From: Polystyrenella longa
GTDB lineage: Bacteria; Planctomycetota; Planctomycetia; Planctomycetales; Planctomycetaceae
Direction: 5' to 3'
Length of the DNA: 64,000 bases
NCBI RefSeq assembly: GCF_007750395.1
Contig: NZ_CP036281.1
Span: 4,549,001 to 4,613,000, forward strand
Shown: positions 17,092-28,249 of the stretch, one piece after another
How positions within the stretch are numbered: position 1 is the stretch's first letter
Layout of the letters: every line of letters begins with the position of its first letter
Translations under genes and position numbers: made by a program
Notes under the pieces: generated by a model
Told to the model about the DNA's origin: nothing
What the model saw: the letters and a program-made list of their open reading frames with translations, nothing else
Databases searched by the model: none

Positions 17092-18114
17092 TCGTTCACT
17101 CTCTCTTATTTAAGCATCGCAACTGTTCTCAGCGGAGAACGCGAAAACTAGAGGCGATATTGGGATGCTGCTAAAAATTGAAGACGACAACCAGCCATGC
17201 ACAACTGATCGCAAAGTTCTGCGAACATTTACACGACAGGAATAAATTGACAACTGACTTAAACATATTCACTATTCTGGAATCTCGTTTAAAGTCAGAT
17301 CAAAAACGTCTCAAGCAACTGTTTCGCTAGATACAAAGCAATGATGGCCTGACAGCTTGCTTTGATCAGCCTCTGTTGAATGAGTTGTTATGTACGAATC
17401 TAAATCAAATCACCAATCGAAAACCGAGTGGCTTGAGAGAGAATCAGATTCGAGTCAGGACAGAGTGATAATTAATCGGGACTTTGGCAGTGAGTTACAT
17501 GCGTTTATTTTTCAGCCCTGGTCGAACGCTTCAGATACCATTGGAGAATTGGAATCAAAGCAGACACCTACAACTAAATAACGCTCTCGTAAAAGTCTGA
17601 TAAAAGTCGATGGATCTATACGCGGACTTTAAAAGCAAAACCGATAAGTCGTGCAACCAGGCGTGAATTGGAAATCAACAAAATTCCAGGAACACCACCT
17701 CCAAACTGAGGTTTCCAATATGCGAAACTTGGTTTAGGCTCTTGCACGCGAAACTAGAGAATTACAACGCAAGATAAAATCTAAACGAATATCCAAATCG
17801 CACACCATGAACGGCGCGCAAAAACAGTTACTTAGCCAATCATCGATTTTTAGAAACCAATGTTTTTGCCCAAGTAATCTGTGGAAATTTAGATTGAGTT
17901 TGACAGGGTTGACGAGTGACTCCGGACAGCACGTCTGTCCCTTTCTTACACGCAAATACAGTGTATTCGCCTTAGAAGATTTCACAATCGCGCAATAATA
18001 CCTAGTCCAGTCTACACTTAGTGAAGTGCTGCTGGCAAGTAGGAACGGCCGATGCCGACGACAGGTCGAGAATTTTCTTTTCAACCTGCCATCGACGATC
18101 TGTACAGAAACAAC
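17092..18114. other. 1-kb non-coding region between rplL and rpoB
   Basis: No ORF here has protein-like composition or a ribosome-binding site. Near the rplL end an imperfect stem (arms about 18061-18070 and 18080-18090) could act as an attenuator or RNase III site, as known between these genes in E. coli. A weak TTGTCA/TAAATG pair on the minus strand near 17215-17255 is the best rpoB promoter candidate. The plus strand has several TTGAC-like boxes (17247, 17900, 17909) but no downstream gene. Confidence 0.4.
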
Positions 18115-18531
18115 CTATTTAAGTTCAGCTGTACCGCCTGCCGCTTCAACTTCTTTGACCAGTTTTTCGCCATCTTCTTTAGAAACTGCTTCTTTAAGCG
18201 GCTTCGGTGCACTTTCGACGAGGTCTTTGGCTTCTTTGAGGCCAAGACCAGTCGTAGAGCGAACGATTTTGATGACGTTGATTTTGGAATCGCCGAATCC
18301 AGTCAGGATAACGTCGAATTCGTCTTTTTCAGCAGCAGCTTCGCCGCCACCGTCTCCGCCACCTGGAGCAGCCATCATGACTCCACCACCAGCAGCAGGT
18401 TTGATACCGTGTTCGTTTTCAAGATAATCTGACAAGCTTTTCGCTTGCAGCAAAGTCAAACCAACGATCTGATCGCCCAGAGATTTGATCGAGTCGTCGT
18501 ATTCAACAGTTGTTTCTTCGGCCGTAGACAT
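18115..18531 (-). CDS. rplL: 50S ribosomal protein L7/L12
   Basis: Stalk protein that recruits translational GTPases; it forms dimers bound to L10. The 138-residue product has an N-terminal dimerisation helix region (residues 1-40), a Gly/Ala/Pro-rich hinge ([18 protein letters not shown], about 46-63) and the C-terminal domain with [29 protein letters not shown] and AGGTAELK. The hinge is glycine-rich and longer than usual. AAAGGA lies upstream of the ATG. Confidence 0.98.
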   Translation of the reverse strand: MSTAEETTVEYDDSIKSLGDQIVGLTLLQAKSLSDYLENEHGIKPAAGGGVMMAAPGGGDGGGEAAAEKDEFDVILTGFGDSKINVIKIVRSTTGLGLKEAKDLVESAPKPLKEAVSKEDGEKLVKEVEAAGGTAELK

Positions 18532-18663
18532 TCTAAATTTCCTTTCGCAAAACCTGGCAAGACTGCTTGCCTCAATTGTTTTTTATGTATTGCTGTAAAA
18601 GTGTTGATGTAATCAGGTCGGACATAAACGGAATGCTTATCCGACCGTAGCAACAAGAGGAAC

Positions 18664-19179
18664 TTATTCCTCTTCTTCTGATTTCGATTTGATCTGGCTG
18701 CCAAGGGCAGAACCTGGTCCCAGCAAAGCGGCGGATATTTGAGCACCCGGACTAAGAAGAAGACCCGAGATAGTCGAAAGAATTTCCTCACGACTTGGAC
18801 TCTTACTCAAGGCTTCGACACCGGCAGTATCAAGGGTTTCCCCCTCAACTGTTCCACCGAGAATGTCGAGTTCCTTTAACTCTTTACCCCATTTCGCGAT
18901 CTCTTTTGACAGGGCAACGATATCTTCGCCACCCCAGATCAATGTTGAGGAACCATTCAATACTTCACCAAGTCCTGTAATCCCTTTTCTTTCCAGGGCT
19001 ACTCGGGCCAGTGAGTTTTTGACGGACAGGGCTTCAATATCCTTACCCTGCAGCGCCAAGCGCCATTTATTCGTTGTGATCGCATCCAATCGGGACACGT
19101 CCACGACGAGCATATCGCTGTGACCATCGATGCGACCTTGAATCTCATCGATAATCATGCCTTTGACACGTTTACTCAT
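18664..19179 (-). CDS. rplJ: 50S ribosomal protein L10
   Basis: L10 anchors the L7/L12 dimers to the ribosome. The 171-residue product starts MSKRVKGMIIDEIQGRI and has the VDVSRLDAITTNKWRLALQG segment and the conserved NSLARVALE. The C-terminal helix for L12 binding is followed by an acidic tail ending SKSEEEE. It lies between rplA and rplL with gaps of 90 and 132 bp; the former may hold a leader for feedback control by L10. Confidence 0.96.
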   Translation of the reverse strand: MSKRVKGMIIDEIQGRIDGHSDMLVVDVSRLDAITTNKWRLALQGKDIEALSVKNSLARVALERKGITGLGEVLNGSSTLIWGGEDIVALSKEIAKWGKELKELDILGGTVEGETLDTAGVEALSKSPSREEILSTISGLLLSPGAQISAALLGPGSALGSQIKSKSEEEE

Positions 19180-19269
19180 TGTTCGATACTCGCAATTTAA
19201 CTGTCTGGATTCTTGATAGGTAACTGACTGAACCCACCGTGACGGGATTCACTCACCGATCACTAAGAG

Positions 19270-19974
19270 TTATACAGAAACCTGAATTCCAGGTGACTTG
19301 GAAGCAGACAGAGCCACGTTTCTCACGTAGACCCCTTTAGCAGCAGTCGGCCGAAGCTGATTGATGAATTCAAGCAATGCCGATGCGTTATCTCGAAGCT
19401 GATCGTTGGAGAAAGAAATCTTTCCGATCACGCAATGCACGTTGCCGGCATTGTCACAACGAAACTCCACTTTTCCTGCTTTGTAGTCTTTAACTGTCGT
19501 AGCCACGTCTGTGGTAACGGTTCCCGCTCGGGGTGAAGGCATCAGGCCTCGTGGACCCAAAACCCGTCCGAGTGGACCAACCAGGCCCATCATGTCCGGT
19601 GTGGCAATCGCGACGTCAAATCCGGTCCAGCCATCTTTGACTTTGTCAGCCAAATCTTTGGCCCCAACAAAATCAGCTCCAGCCTCTTCCGCCGCTGCGG
19701 CATTATCGCCCTGAGCGAAGACAAGGACCGTCTGGGTTTTCCCGATACCGTGCGGCAACACGATAGATCCACGGACGATTTGATCAGCCTGGCGAGGATC
19801 AACTCCCAGACGAACCGCCATCTGGACGGTCTGATCGTAGCGACAGGGTTTAATCGTATTTGGAAGCGATTCTTCCAACCCTTTTAAACAGTCAACTGCA
19901 CCGGACAGATTAAGCGAACCCGCTTTATCCACCTGTTCGGCGAGATATTTCATACGTTTAGATTTAGCAGCCAT
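19270..19974 (-). CDS. rplA: 50S ribosomal protein L1
   Basis: L1 forms the mobile stalk that moves deacylated tRNA to the E site and often represses the L11-L1 operon. The start was set at the ATG at 19972-19974 ([14 protein letters not shown]), preceded by TTGGAAAACGA, giving 234 residues, the family length. An open frame 18 codons upstream yields a non-conserved extension. Conserved parts include [19 protein letters not shown] (about 128-146) and [15 protein letters not shown]. Confidence 0.96.
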   Translation of the reverse strand: MAAKSKRMKYLAEQVDKAGSLNLSGAVDCLKGLEESLPNTIKPCRYDQTVQMAVRLGVDPRQADQIVRGSIVLPHGIGKTQTVLVFAQGDNAAAAEEAGADFVGAKDLADKVKDGWTGFDVAIATPDMMGLVGPLGRVLGPRGLMPSPRAGTVTTDVATTVKDYKAGKVEFRCDNAGNVHCVIGKISFSNDQLRDNASALLEFINQLRPTAAKGVYVRNVALSASKSPGIQVSV

Positions 19975-20040
19975 TCGTTTTCCAATACTTACGTGGTGAT
20001 AACGAGACAGACTCTCCCACATTGCCAACAGCGATTCCCG

Positions 20041-20466
20041 CTACTTGGCAACTTCCAGTCCCATACTGCGGGCTGTTCCCTCAATAATCTTCGAGGCTTG
20101 TTCGAGACTTCCAGCGTTCAGGTCTTCGTATTTGGTTTTCGCAATTTCGAGAACCTGCTCTTTAGTAACCGTTCCCACTTTTGTGTCTTTGGGACTACCG
20201 GAACCTTTAGCGATTTTCGCAGCCTGCTTAAGCAGAACTGCAGCCGGCGGGCTTTTGATCACGAATGTGAAAGAACGATCGTTAAATACGGTGATCACAG
20301 TCGGGCAGATCATACCATTCAATTCACGAGTCTGATCATTGAACTGCTGTACGAACTGGCCGATGTTCACCCCGTGCGGCCCAAGTGCCGTACCCACGGG
20401 AGGTGCGGGAGTGGCTTGTCCACCGGGAACTTGAACTTTGATCTCTGTAACAACCTGTTTAGCCAT
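20041..20466 (-). CDS. rplK: 50S ribosomal protein L11
   Basis: L11 forms the GTPase-associated centre with 23S rRNA and is needed for RelA-dependent stringent control; it is also the thiopeptide target. The 141-residue product begins [25 protein letters not shown], with the prolines at the thiostrepton site intact, and has [16 protein letters not shown] and the C-terminal rRNA-binding domain with GTARSMGL. It is followed by rplA. Confidence 0.98.
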   Translation of the reverse strand: MAKQVVTEIKVQVPGGQATPAPPVGTALGPHGVNIGQFVQQFNDQTRELNGMICPTVITVFNDRSFTFVIKSPPAAVLLKQAAKIAKGSGSPKDTKVGTVTKEQVLEIAKTKYEDLNAGSLEQASKIIEGTARSMGLEVAK

Positions 20467-20641
20467 CGATATTACCGTTTACTTGTAAATTTCTGATTTA
20501 TGCTACAAAAGTCGACCGAAGTCGAATTTCATCTTTATTAATCCGCACGTTCAACCTGCGGCTCATTTAAACAGATATAAATTGTGCTCCGGAGAATATC
20601 CGGATGAGCCTGTCAAGGGAAGGAGTACGCTGTTTTTTTGC

Positions 20642-21220
20642 TTATACTTTTTCGAGTTGCCAGTATTCCAGCTCGACAGAAGTCGATCGACCGAAGATTT
20701 CGATCAAAACGGTGATTTTACCGCTCGCTTCATCAATACTGTCAATGACTCCTTCGAAGTTCTGGAATGAACCTTCATTCACTTTCACCGTCTCACTTGG
20801 GGTGAAGCCAATCTCCAATTTGGCCGGTTCAAGCTCTTTATCCTCTTCGCGACCCATCATCCGGTCAATTTCTTCCTGCTGCATTGGCATTGGCTTGCCA
20901 GCGGCACCGGTGAAATCGCCCACTCCATTTGTATCGCGGATCAAGTACCAGGTATCATCCGTCAGAGTCATGTTAACCATGATGTAACCCGGATAGAGCT
21001 TTCGCTCCGTGATTTTTTTCTTACCGTTCTTGGTCTCTGCAACCTTTTCCGTTGGAACTACAATCTCGCCGAAGAATTCCTGCAGGTCTTCCCGCTTAAT
21101 TCGCTTCAGCAATGCCTCTCTGATCGATTTTTCCCGGTTACTCTGAACCTTCAGAACGTACCATAACATCTTTTCCTGACCGGAAGATGTTGCCTCGTCT
21201 GAAGTGTTTTGTTCGTCCAT
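20642..21220 (-). CDS. nusG: Transcription termination/antitermination factor NusG
   Basis: NusG binds RNA polymerase and couples it to the ribosome through S10, or to Rho. The start was placed at the ATG at 21218-21220 ([11 protein letters not shown]), with a GGGG tract upstream, giving 192 residues. The NGN domain begins at [16 protein letters not shown] and includes [12 protein letters not shown]. The C-terminal KOW domain contains [17 protein letters not shown] and [16 protein letters not shown]. The linker carries an acidic [12 protein letters not shown] stretch. It lies between secE and rplK in the canonical order. Confidence 0.97.
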   Translation of the reverse strand: MDEQNTSDEATSSGQEKMLWYVLKVQSNREKSIREALLKRIKREDLQEFFGEIVVPTEKVAETKNGKKKITERKLYPGYIMVNMTLTDDTWYLIRDTNGVGDFTGAAGKPMPMQQEEIDRMMGREEDKELEPAKLEIGFTPSETVKVNEGSFQNFEGVIDSIDEASGKITVLIEIFGRSTSVELEYWQLEKV

Positions 21221-21420
21221 TACCAGCCCCTGAGCCTGGGAAAGATCACCCGTGCGACCTACGCACAGAGTGATAATCACAAAAAAGGAAAACTTGTATG
21301 ATGCATCGCCACAGGCAATATACCCACGGCAACATTGAGACCGACGTTTTCGTGTAGGCTTTAAACACCCTAAGCCAATTTAAGAACAATCGTTCCTAAA
21401 CAGCCGAGCCGTAAACCAGA

Positions 21421-21849
21421 CTAACGAACACCTAACGCCGTCAATACCCACTGCCAGAAGAGGTCACACACGAGCAGAAATGCCGCCAACAGAACCATTG
21501 TGACAATCACAACAACTGTTGATCGTTTAAGTTCTTCCCGACCGGGCCAGCTTACCTTGGCCATTTCCGCCTCGACTGCAATAAGAAAATCTGCAAATCG
21601 AGGATATTGAGTCAAACGAAAGCCGAACCAAGCAATAGGGACCAACAACCCGAACGCCAATGCCGCCTGCATTGACTCAGTCCAGTCATTTGGTGTCAGC
21701 TGCTTTGACGCAACCCAAGCCCCAGCGAACAGAATCAGAACGACTGACCAACTTGTGATCAGGCGAGTCCATCGACCCTGATTGCGTTTATATTGACCGA
21801 ACCCAACCAGGCTGGACATTAAGTTGACGTTTTTTTCAGCTCTTGACAT
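21421..21849 (-). CDS. secE: Preprotein translocase subunit SecE, three-helix form
   Basis: SecE clamps the SecY channel. The product is 142 residues from the ATG at 21849 (a GTG three codons upstream is also open). The conserved amphipathic helix and last membrane segment, VEAEMAKVSWPGREELKRST followed by a long hydrophobic run, occupy about residues 90-135. Two more hydrophobic segments precede them (about 33-50 and 65-82). Many bacteria have a single-span SecE; this one is three-span, as in E. coli. It precedes nusG. Confidence 0.94.
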   Translation of the reverse strand: MSRAEKNVNLMSSLVGFGQYKRNQGRWTRLITSWSVVLILFAGAWVASKQLTPNDWTESMQAALAFGLLVPIAWFGFRLTQYPRFADFLIAVEAEMAKVSWPGREELKRSTVVVIVTMVLLAAFLLVCDLFWQWVLTALGVR

Positions 21850-21932
21850 CGATCTCACTCAACCCCAAATCCGGCCGGAGCCAGTCAGATTGCTAACAGT
21901 TTCCGTTCTCATAGCCGTTCAACAGGTGAAAC

Positions 21933-22004
21933 ACGGGCGGAGGGACTTGAACCCCCAACCGCCGGATTTGGAATCCGGTGCTCTGCCAATTGAGCTACAC
22001 CCGT
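21933..22004 (-). tRNA. trnW: tRNA-Trp (anticodon CCA)
   Basis: A cloverleaf can be drawn on the minus strand: 7-bp acceptor ACGGGTG/CGCCCGT (one G-T), D arm GCTC/GAGC, anticodon stem CCGGA/TCCGG with loop TTCCAAA, and T arm with GTTCAAG. CCA is not encoded. It lies between rpmG and secE, a common bacterial position. Confidence 0.97.
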
Positions 22005-22041
22005 AATTGCAGCGCATTCCCTGGAGAACACCCTGCTCCGA

Positions 22042-22197
22042 TTATTTCTTACGAGATTCCTTGTGCAATGTATGTTTGCGCAATCTCGGACAATATTTCA
22101 TCAGCTCCAAACGCTCGGTTCCCCGAGTCTCTTTGGAAACACGATAATTCCGCATGCCACTCTCAGTACATTCCAGCCAGACATATTCGCGGGCCAT
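22042..22197 (-). CDS. rpmG: 50S ribosomal protein L33 with reduced zinc-site cysteines
   Basis: Small large-subunit protein of 51 residues, read directly from the minus strand between tRNA-Trp and tuf. It starts [20 protein letters not shown] and continues with [20 protein letters not shown], clear L33 signatures. Zinc-binding L33 has two CxxC pairs; here only the first cysteine of each pair remains (CTES and CPRL), so zinc binding is unlikely. The product ends in a basic SRKK. The order tuf-rpmG-trnW-secE-nusG is widespread in bacteria, which supports the call. Confidence 0.95.
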   Translation of the reverse strand: MAREYVWLECTESGMRNYRVSKETRGTERLELMKYCPRLRKHTLHKESRKK

Positions 22198-22372
22198 TAG
22201 TCATCTCGCTTATTTATTACTTGATCTTTGTATTTTAAAATCCTGGAGCCCAAACCCAAAGCGACCTGCCATACCCATTGAAACACAAGAGATATGGGCC
22301 CGCCAAAGGTACAGACAAGAATAGCCGATTGCCACAACTCGGCGGCAATCGGCGATTCCATGTTCCTGTCAA

Positions 22373-23569
<1,197 letters not shown>

Positions 23570-23707
23570 TTCTGATAGGTCTCCCTGTGACACTGTAATA
23601 GCAAGTACCTGAAATGGCACTCACCGAACGAGTTAAAGTAACTTCGCGCCTCTCAGGGAAGGAATATACAACCCCTAATCCCAGGCCAGACAAGAAAGAC
23701 AGGCAAA

Positions 23708-23780
<73 letters not shown>

Positions 23781-23951
23781 AACGAAAGAAACCTGCATAC
23801 CTGCCTGATGATGATTACCGCGAAGCGAGGACACTTCTGCCTCCAATAACCCCGAAAACAAGTTCCGAGAGAATACCAGAGGGCTAAAATGTTGATCTCA
23901 CCAGCAGAATCAGACCCGTGTGTGGGGACCCACCATCAAGACGTAACAAAG

Positions 23952-24022
23952 AGCGGGTGAAGGGAATCGAACCCTCACAACCAGCTTGGAAGGCTGGGGC
24001 TCTACCATTGAGCTACACCCGC
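23952..24022 (-). tRNA. trnG: tRNA-Gly (anticodon TCC)
   Basis: Minus-strand cloverleaf: acceptor GCGGGTG/CACCCGC, D arm GCTC/GAGC, anticodon stem CCAGC/GCTGG with TTCC in the loop, and T arm AGGGTTCGATTCCCT. CCA is not encoded. Equivalent in position to glyT of E. coli. Confidence 0.97.
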
Positions 24023-24253
24023 ATCGAACTGAACGAGACATACCGACAGGCAGTCGCCCCGACCCAGACTATCATGCATTCAGCAATTACAACAACCTTC
24101 ACGAGCCCGGAAATAAGCCAGACTCGCAGAACCGGACGAACTCTCAACCCTTCCGACCACCCAGAAGACCGCTACAGACCCATCTCAACAGAGAGACGTG
24201 GCCTCCAGTAACGGAGATCGAGCACGCGAGAAAAAGAGAGCCGCATAAAGGAG

Positions 24254-24335
<82 letters not shown>

Positions 24336-24527
24336 CCGATTTTCGCTCCCAGTGACGTACAACTTTTGGACGCACCGACAGCAAACCTGTTACCCTCCAC
24401 AAAATAACCCTCAAAGCCCACCCTTCAAGCCAAAGCCAGAAGAATACGGCAGATGTACAGAATTACTTAAACAGAGAGTTGTGCAGATGTTGCAGCCAAA
24501 GTCGGCAGATGAACATCTTCACAATGG

Positions 24528-24600
<73 letters not shown>

Positions 24601-24631
24601 AGATTTGTTGCTGCTGAGCTGCAAGCTGCTC

Positions 24632-24659
24632 ACTATAGCGTTCCAAACAGACCTTGCAA
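24632..24659 (-). promoter_or_regulatory. Predicted promoter of the tRNA-tuf operon
   Basis: On the minus strand TTGCAA (24654-24659) and TATAGT (24632-24637) are separated by 16 nt. The predicted start is about 25 nt before tRNA-Thr(TGT). The bases between the -10 box and the start (GAGCAGC) are GC-rich, a discriminator typical of stringently controlled stable-RNA promoters. No activity data. Confidence 0.7.
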
Positions 24660-25003
24660 GCGTTCCTCACCCCGAAAAAAGAAGTGAGAAACATTTTTCC
24701 ACAGCAAACTGAGTAGTATAGAGGTCGCCCGGCAGCGCCAGGTTCGCTCGATTTCCCATGGTTGAACCCCATTCCGAGGAACAAGTCAGCCCCGGAAGCC
24801 GATTCGGAACTCAAATTGAGTACCTGATTGGACTTCTGCTGGAAAATCGGTGGGGGAATCTAATGTATTTGCCCATACAGGATCAACCCGAGTGCGTTCT
24901 CATTTCCAATAGTTTGCTCAATTCGTGAAACAACCATCCCCAAAACAACCCATTCCCAGGTTCTGTCAGCCAGATTCCTGCCATCGCTGGGTGTGTAAAA
25001 CAA
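24660..25003. other. Intergenic region between the tRNA-tuf operon and the flagellin terminator
   Basis: About 340 bp with no convincing coding region on either strand. Short open frames cross tRNA or terminator sequence and lack ribosome-binding sites. Confidence 0.5.
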
Positions 25004-25043
25004 ATAAAAAAACGCTGACCACCAGATTGATGGTCAACGTTTT
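25004..25043 (-). terminator. Rho-independent terminator downstream of flagellin
   Basis: On the minus strand AACGTTGACCA pairs with TGGTCAGCGTT (one G-T pair) around a 9-nt loop, followed by TTTTTTATTTG. It lies about 110 bp past the flagellin stop. The plus strand also has a T-rich flank (TTTTCTATTTT), so it may work in both directions. Confidence 0.88.
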
Positions 25044-25153
25044 CTATTTTCATCATAACTTTGCTGAGTGACCTACTTGTCACGTATCTATGTTCACGAT
25101 TCATTTACAGTGAATCGTTAACATCACTCAGAAAATTATGGGCCTAGCTTCGA

Positions 25154-27316
25154 TTACCCGAGGAGAGCCAGTACCTGTGAAGGTGTCTGGTTCGCGATGG
25201 ACAATACCGAAGTACCGGCCTGACTCAGAATCTGAGCTCTTGTCAGGTTGGCAGTTTCGATGGCGAAGTCAGCATCGACGATACTCGAACGAGCTTCGGT
25301 AATGTTCTCCAAGGCTACAGAAAGCGTCGAGATGTTGGTCTCGATCACGTTCTTCTGAAGAGCACCGATACGACCACGAAGCGTGTTCACGCGGGAAATT
25401 GCTTCGTCAACGATGTCGACGAGGGTTGAACCAGGAACGGAAGGACCGACGTCGAGCAAGCTCTTACCGGCACCTGAACCAAGTTCGTACAGTTTACCCG
25501 AAGAACCACCCAGTCGAGCCGTGTTGATTGCATCGATACCGATACCGATCTGACCCTGTGAAGAAACTTCCTGACCGATCTGGAAGAGTGAACCCCCACC
25601 GGTGATCGTGATTGTCGAGGAGGTGGCTGTCGAGTTGCTACCTTCAGCCAATGTCAACGAGACGTCCAGGTTGGCCGTTTTCACAGAGGCTTTCAAACCG
25701 TTGGTTTGAGCTGTCTGACCGTTGATCGTCACTCCAATATCGACACCCGAGTCACGAGTCGCCACGGTGGTGTCGTCATTCAGAGTTGTGGAAAAAGTAC
25801 CATCCAGAACATTGATGTCCACAAATTCGTTGGACCCATATTCGGAACTGGTGAACGTCAGTGACGAGTTTACACCATCAGAAACGGTACCAGCAGCTGC
25901 TGCTGCCAAAGTGTCGGTTCCGTTTCCATTATCAACGGCGGAAATCAGAGCATTCACAGTCTCATTGCCGTTAATGAAGGCTTCAACATCGTCAGCAGTC
26001 GAAGTAATCGTTCCGTCACCGTTGGTGGCGAGGTTAATTACGATCGTTTCCTGACCGTTCGCTTCAGTGGTGACAGTTGCACTCAGAGCCTGGTTGTTTC
26101 CGCTTGGATCAGCCAGTTGCACGGAGATCGCATTGGTAAACAACGCCTGACCGGAAGCTGAACCACGAGCATCTGTGAAGACGAGTCCGGCATCCTGCTG
26201 ATCAACACCGTCACCCACCTGAGTAGAGGCGATTGCTTCAACGAGACCGGTTCCATCGTTACCAGCAGTATCAGCCACTGAAACTAAGGCATTCGCAGTA
26301 GCGTTTCCGCTAATAAGAGCGCTGACGTCATCCGCAGTCGAGGTAATCGTACCGTTGCCGTTTGTTGCCAGGTTGACAGTGATGTCATTACCTGAGATTG
26401 ATAGACTTAACGACTGACTATTTGCCGAAGGGTCAGAGAAGGTGACACTGATTTTGTTTGTGAAATCACCCTGAGTTCCCGTTGCCCGAGCGTCAGTGAA
26501 GGTCAAATCATTATTCGCACCCGTGGAAACCAAATCGACTGTTCCAGCAACTGTTGCGATCTGCGTATTCACGGTCAACGTTCCGACAGAACCGTTGGTC
26601 GCTGTGGCAGTCACACCCGTTACACCAGTCGCAGCGTTAACAGCGTCGGCAATGTTGGCCGTTGAAGAAGCGGAGTCGAAGAAGAGCACCTGGCTCCCCC
26701 GTGACCCGGAGACTTCGAAAGTCGTTTTGCTGGTTAAAGCTCCACCGTTAAAGTTAAGTTCGGCTTTTTCAGCAGTCTGATTAACTTGCGCAACGACTTC
26801 GATCGTTGGGCTGGAGCCGAAGACGGCTTCGTTGATTTGGAAGTCAGACAGTTCAGCGGCGTCTGCTGTTGATAGTTGAGTTGTGAAGCCTTTGCTACCG
26901 TCGATCAGTTTTGATCCTGCGAAAGTCGTGTTCGCAGAGATACGGTTGATCGCGGAGAGAGCAGCGTCAATCTGCAGCTGGTTAGCCGAGATCTCTTCGT
27001 CTGACAACGCCCCGTCGTTCAAACCTTCCTGTACCAGACCACGAACCTGGTTGAGCAGACCGCTGATCTCACCGATGGCAGAGTCAGCCGTCGAGAGCAC
27101 GTTATTAGCACGGTTTGAGTTTTTGATGGATTGCTCGATCGTGGTGATCTGAGCACGGAGAGTTTCGCCGGCGATCAAACCCGCCGGGTTGTCTTTACCG
27201 GAGTTAATCTGCAAACCTGTTGACAGACGTGTCAGGGAGGTTCCCAACAGATCGTTTGCCTTGTTCAAGCTTCGCAGACCTCGCAGTGAGGCAACGTTAG
27301 TGTTAATTCTTGTCAT
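25154..27316 (-). CDS. Flagellin with enlarged, internally duplicated variable domain
   Basis: Flagellar filament protein of 720 residues, secreted by the flagellar type III apparatus. The N-terminal D0/D1 coiled-coil region (MTRINTNVASLRGLRSLNKA, then LSTGLQINSGKDNPAG) covers about residues 1-150. The C-terminal D1/D0 region (ENITEARSSIVDADFAIETA, then a hydrophobic leucine-rich end) covers 630-720. The middle of about 480 residues is Thr/Asn/Asp-rich beta sequence with a tandem duplication of about 108 residues (271-378 and 378-486). It stands alone; no other flagellar gene is in the window. No sigma-28 or sigma-54 promoter was recognised upstream. AAAGG lies upstream of the ATG at a somewhat long spacing. 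Confidence 0.95.
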   Translation of the reverse strand: MTRINTNVASLRGLRSLNKANDLLGTSLTRLSTGLQINSGKDNPAGLIAGETLRAQITTIEQSIKNSNRANNVLSTADSAIGEISGLLNQVRGLVQEGLNDGALSDEEISANQLQIDAALSAINRISANTTFAGSKLIDGSKGFTTQLSTADAAELSDFQINEAVFGSSPTIEVVAQVNQTAEKAELNFNGGALTSKTTFEVSGSRGSQVLFFDSASSTANIADAVNAATGVTGVTATATNGSVGTLTVNTQIATVAGTVDLVSTGANNDLTFTDARATGTQGDFTNKISVTFSDPSANSQSLSLSISGNDITVNLATNGNGTITSTADDVSALISGNATANALVSVADTAGNDGTGLVEAIASTQVGDGVDQQDAGLVFTDARGSASGQALFTNAISVQLADPSGNNQALSATVTTEANGQETIVINLATNGDGTITSTADDVEAFINGNETVNALISAVDNGNGTDTLAAAAAGTVSDGVNSSLTFTSSEYGSNEFVDINVLDGTFSTTLNDDTTVATRDSGVDIGVTINGQTAQTNGLKASVKTANLDVSLTLAEGSNSTATSSTITITGGGSLFQIGQEVSSQGQIGIGIDAINTARLGGSSGKLYELGSGAGKSLLDVGPSVPGSTLVDIVDEAISRVNTLRGRIGALQKNVIETNISTLSVALENITEARSSIVDADFAIETANLTRAQILSQAGTSVLSIANQTPSQVLALLG
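25859..26506 (-). repeat. Two tandem ~108-residue repeats within the flagellin gene
   Basis: Repeat 1 (about 26183-26506) and repeat 2 (about 25859-26185) each run FTDAR..., then a SDPS/ADPS...Q(S/A)LS segment, then INLATNG(N/D)GTITSTADDV or its VNLATNG variant, ISGNAT/INGNET, and VGDGVD/VSDGVN. The 18-residue core around NLATNG is almost identical between copies at the protein level. Confidence 0.85.
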
Positions 27317-28187
27317 CTGATTTTGGCCTTTCTTACGACCGTTCTGTGTGACCCTCTAATGTCACATCCGGGAAACAGAGGATCAATATGTGCAAATCCT
27401 GTAAGCCTTCCTTGCCCGAGGGAATTCCTATCGTTTGCAACAAAGCAACCGAGAGATTATGTCGGACTCCTTGTTCCCTATGATGGACAGCCACGAGATA
27501 AGCCCGCCGGAGTGATTTCCCCACTCCGCTGAACAGGTTCTCGTGCCCATTCACAGAGAATGGCATCATCATGACGCACATTCCCGTCACCATTGCCCTA
27601 TGTCTATGGGCCATCTCTCAGACACATCGACATGTGAGTTTAGGCTGTTTAGTGAAATTTGGTAAAAATGGAACTTTTTACAAACTTCTGCCCGATAAGG
27701 ATTCAGTGGCTTTCTCAGAATCGGATATTTTTCCTTGACAATAGCTAATCTTTGGTGCGTCAAGCAGACTTACGATCAGAAAGATGAGTCCGAGGAAATA
27801 CAAACCTCGCGAGCAACAATAGTCCCGTCAAAAACGTATCTTGCCTGACCAGTCCAAGCCGTTTTTTCCCTGAGATTCTCGTCGCATTTCTCACATAATC
27901 TCGATTTAAGCAAAGAATCCGACCAATATGTGAAGGTCGATTTTCACAGATTAAGTTCCTGGTCTGGCCCAGCCAGAATATTGGATAAAAATCAGAGCTT
28001 GGGATCGGGTACGATTCAAGCGGATTGGCAAATTATGCCGATTAAAAGGGTCGGGACGATTATTCGGGTTCAAGCTTTCCCAGCCAGGTCGACAGCAAGA
28101 CCGACTTCAGAAATACAAGGCAGCGTGAACCGAGTGAACGTACTGGCTGTTTCCCGGGTGCCGCGTCCTGAAAGGGAGAGGCCCCGC
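27317..28187. other. Intergenic region upstream of flagellin (minus) and of the lpx operon (plus)
   Basis: About 870 bp before the plus-strand terminator. Short open frames exist (for example about 27930-28253 plus) but have no ribosome-binding site or recognisable sequence. CTTGAC...GTCAAG half-sites 19 bp apart lie near 27736-27767. The stretch must contain the flagellin promoter, which could not be identified. The terminator at its right end hints at an unannotated plus-strand transcript. Confidence 0.4.
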
Positions 28188-28218
28188 GACTTGAAAACAA
28201 GTCTTTTCCCCTTTTTTT
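28188..28218 (+). terminator. Rho-independent terminator with no obvious upstream gene
   Basis: GACTTG-AAAA-CAAGTC (6-bp stem) is followed by TTTTCCCCTTTTTTT on the plus strand. It is short but has a long U-tract. It lies upstream of the lpx operon and downstream of no gene on its strand. Confidence 0.6.
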
Positions 28219-28249
28219 ATAGAGGTCCCGCGATTTCCCCGGAATCATA

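Noticed and set aside
17390-18084. Open frames in the rplL-rpoB gap (17390-17581 plus, 17734-18084 minus)
   Set aside because: No ribosome-binding site, composition rich in Cys, Ser and Arg unlike the neighbouring proteins, no recognisable motif.
24883-25104. 73-codon minus-strand frame downstream of flagellin
   Set aside because: It contains the whole flagellin terminator hairpin and has no conserved sequence.
27660-27700. CCCGATAA on the plus strand as a sigma-28 -10 element for flagellin
   Set aside because: Wrong strand for the flagellin gene, and no TAAA at the required spacing.
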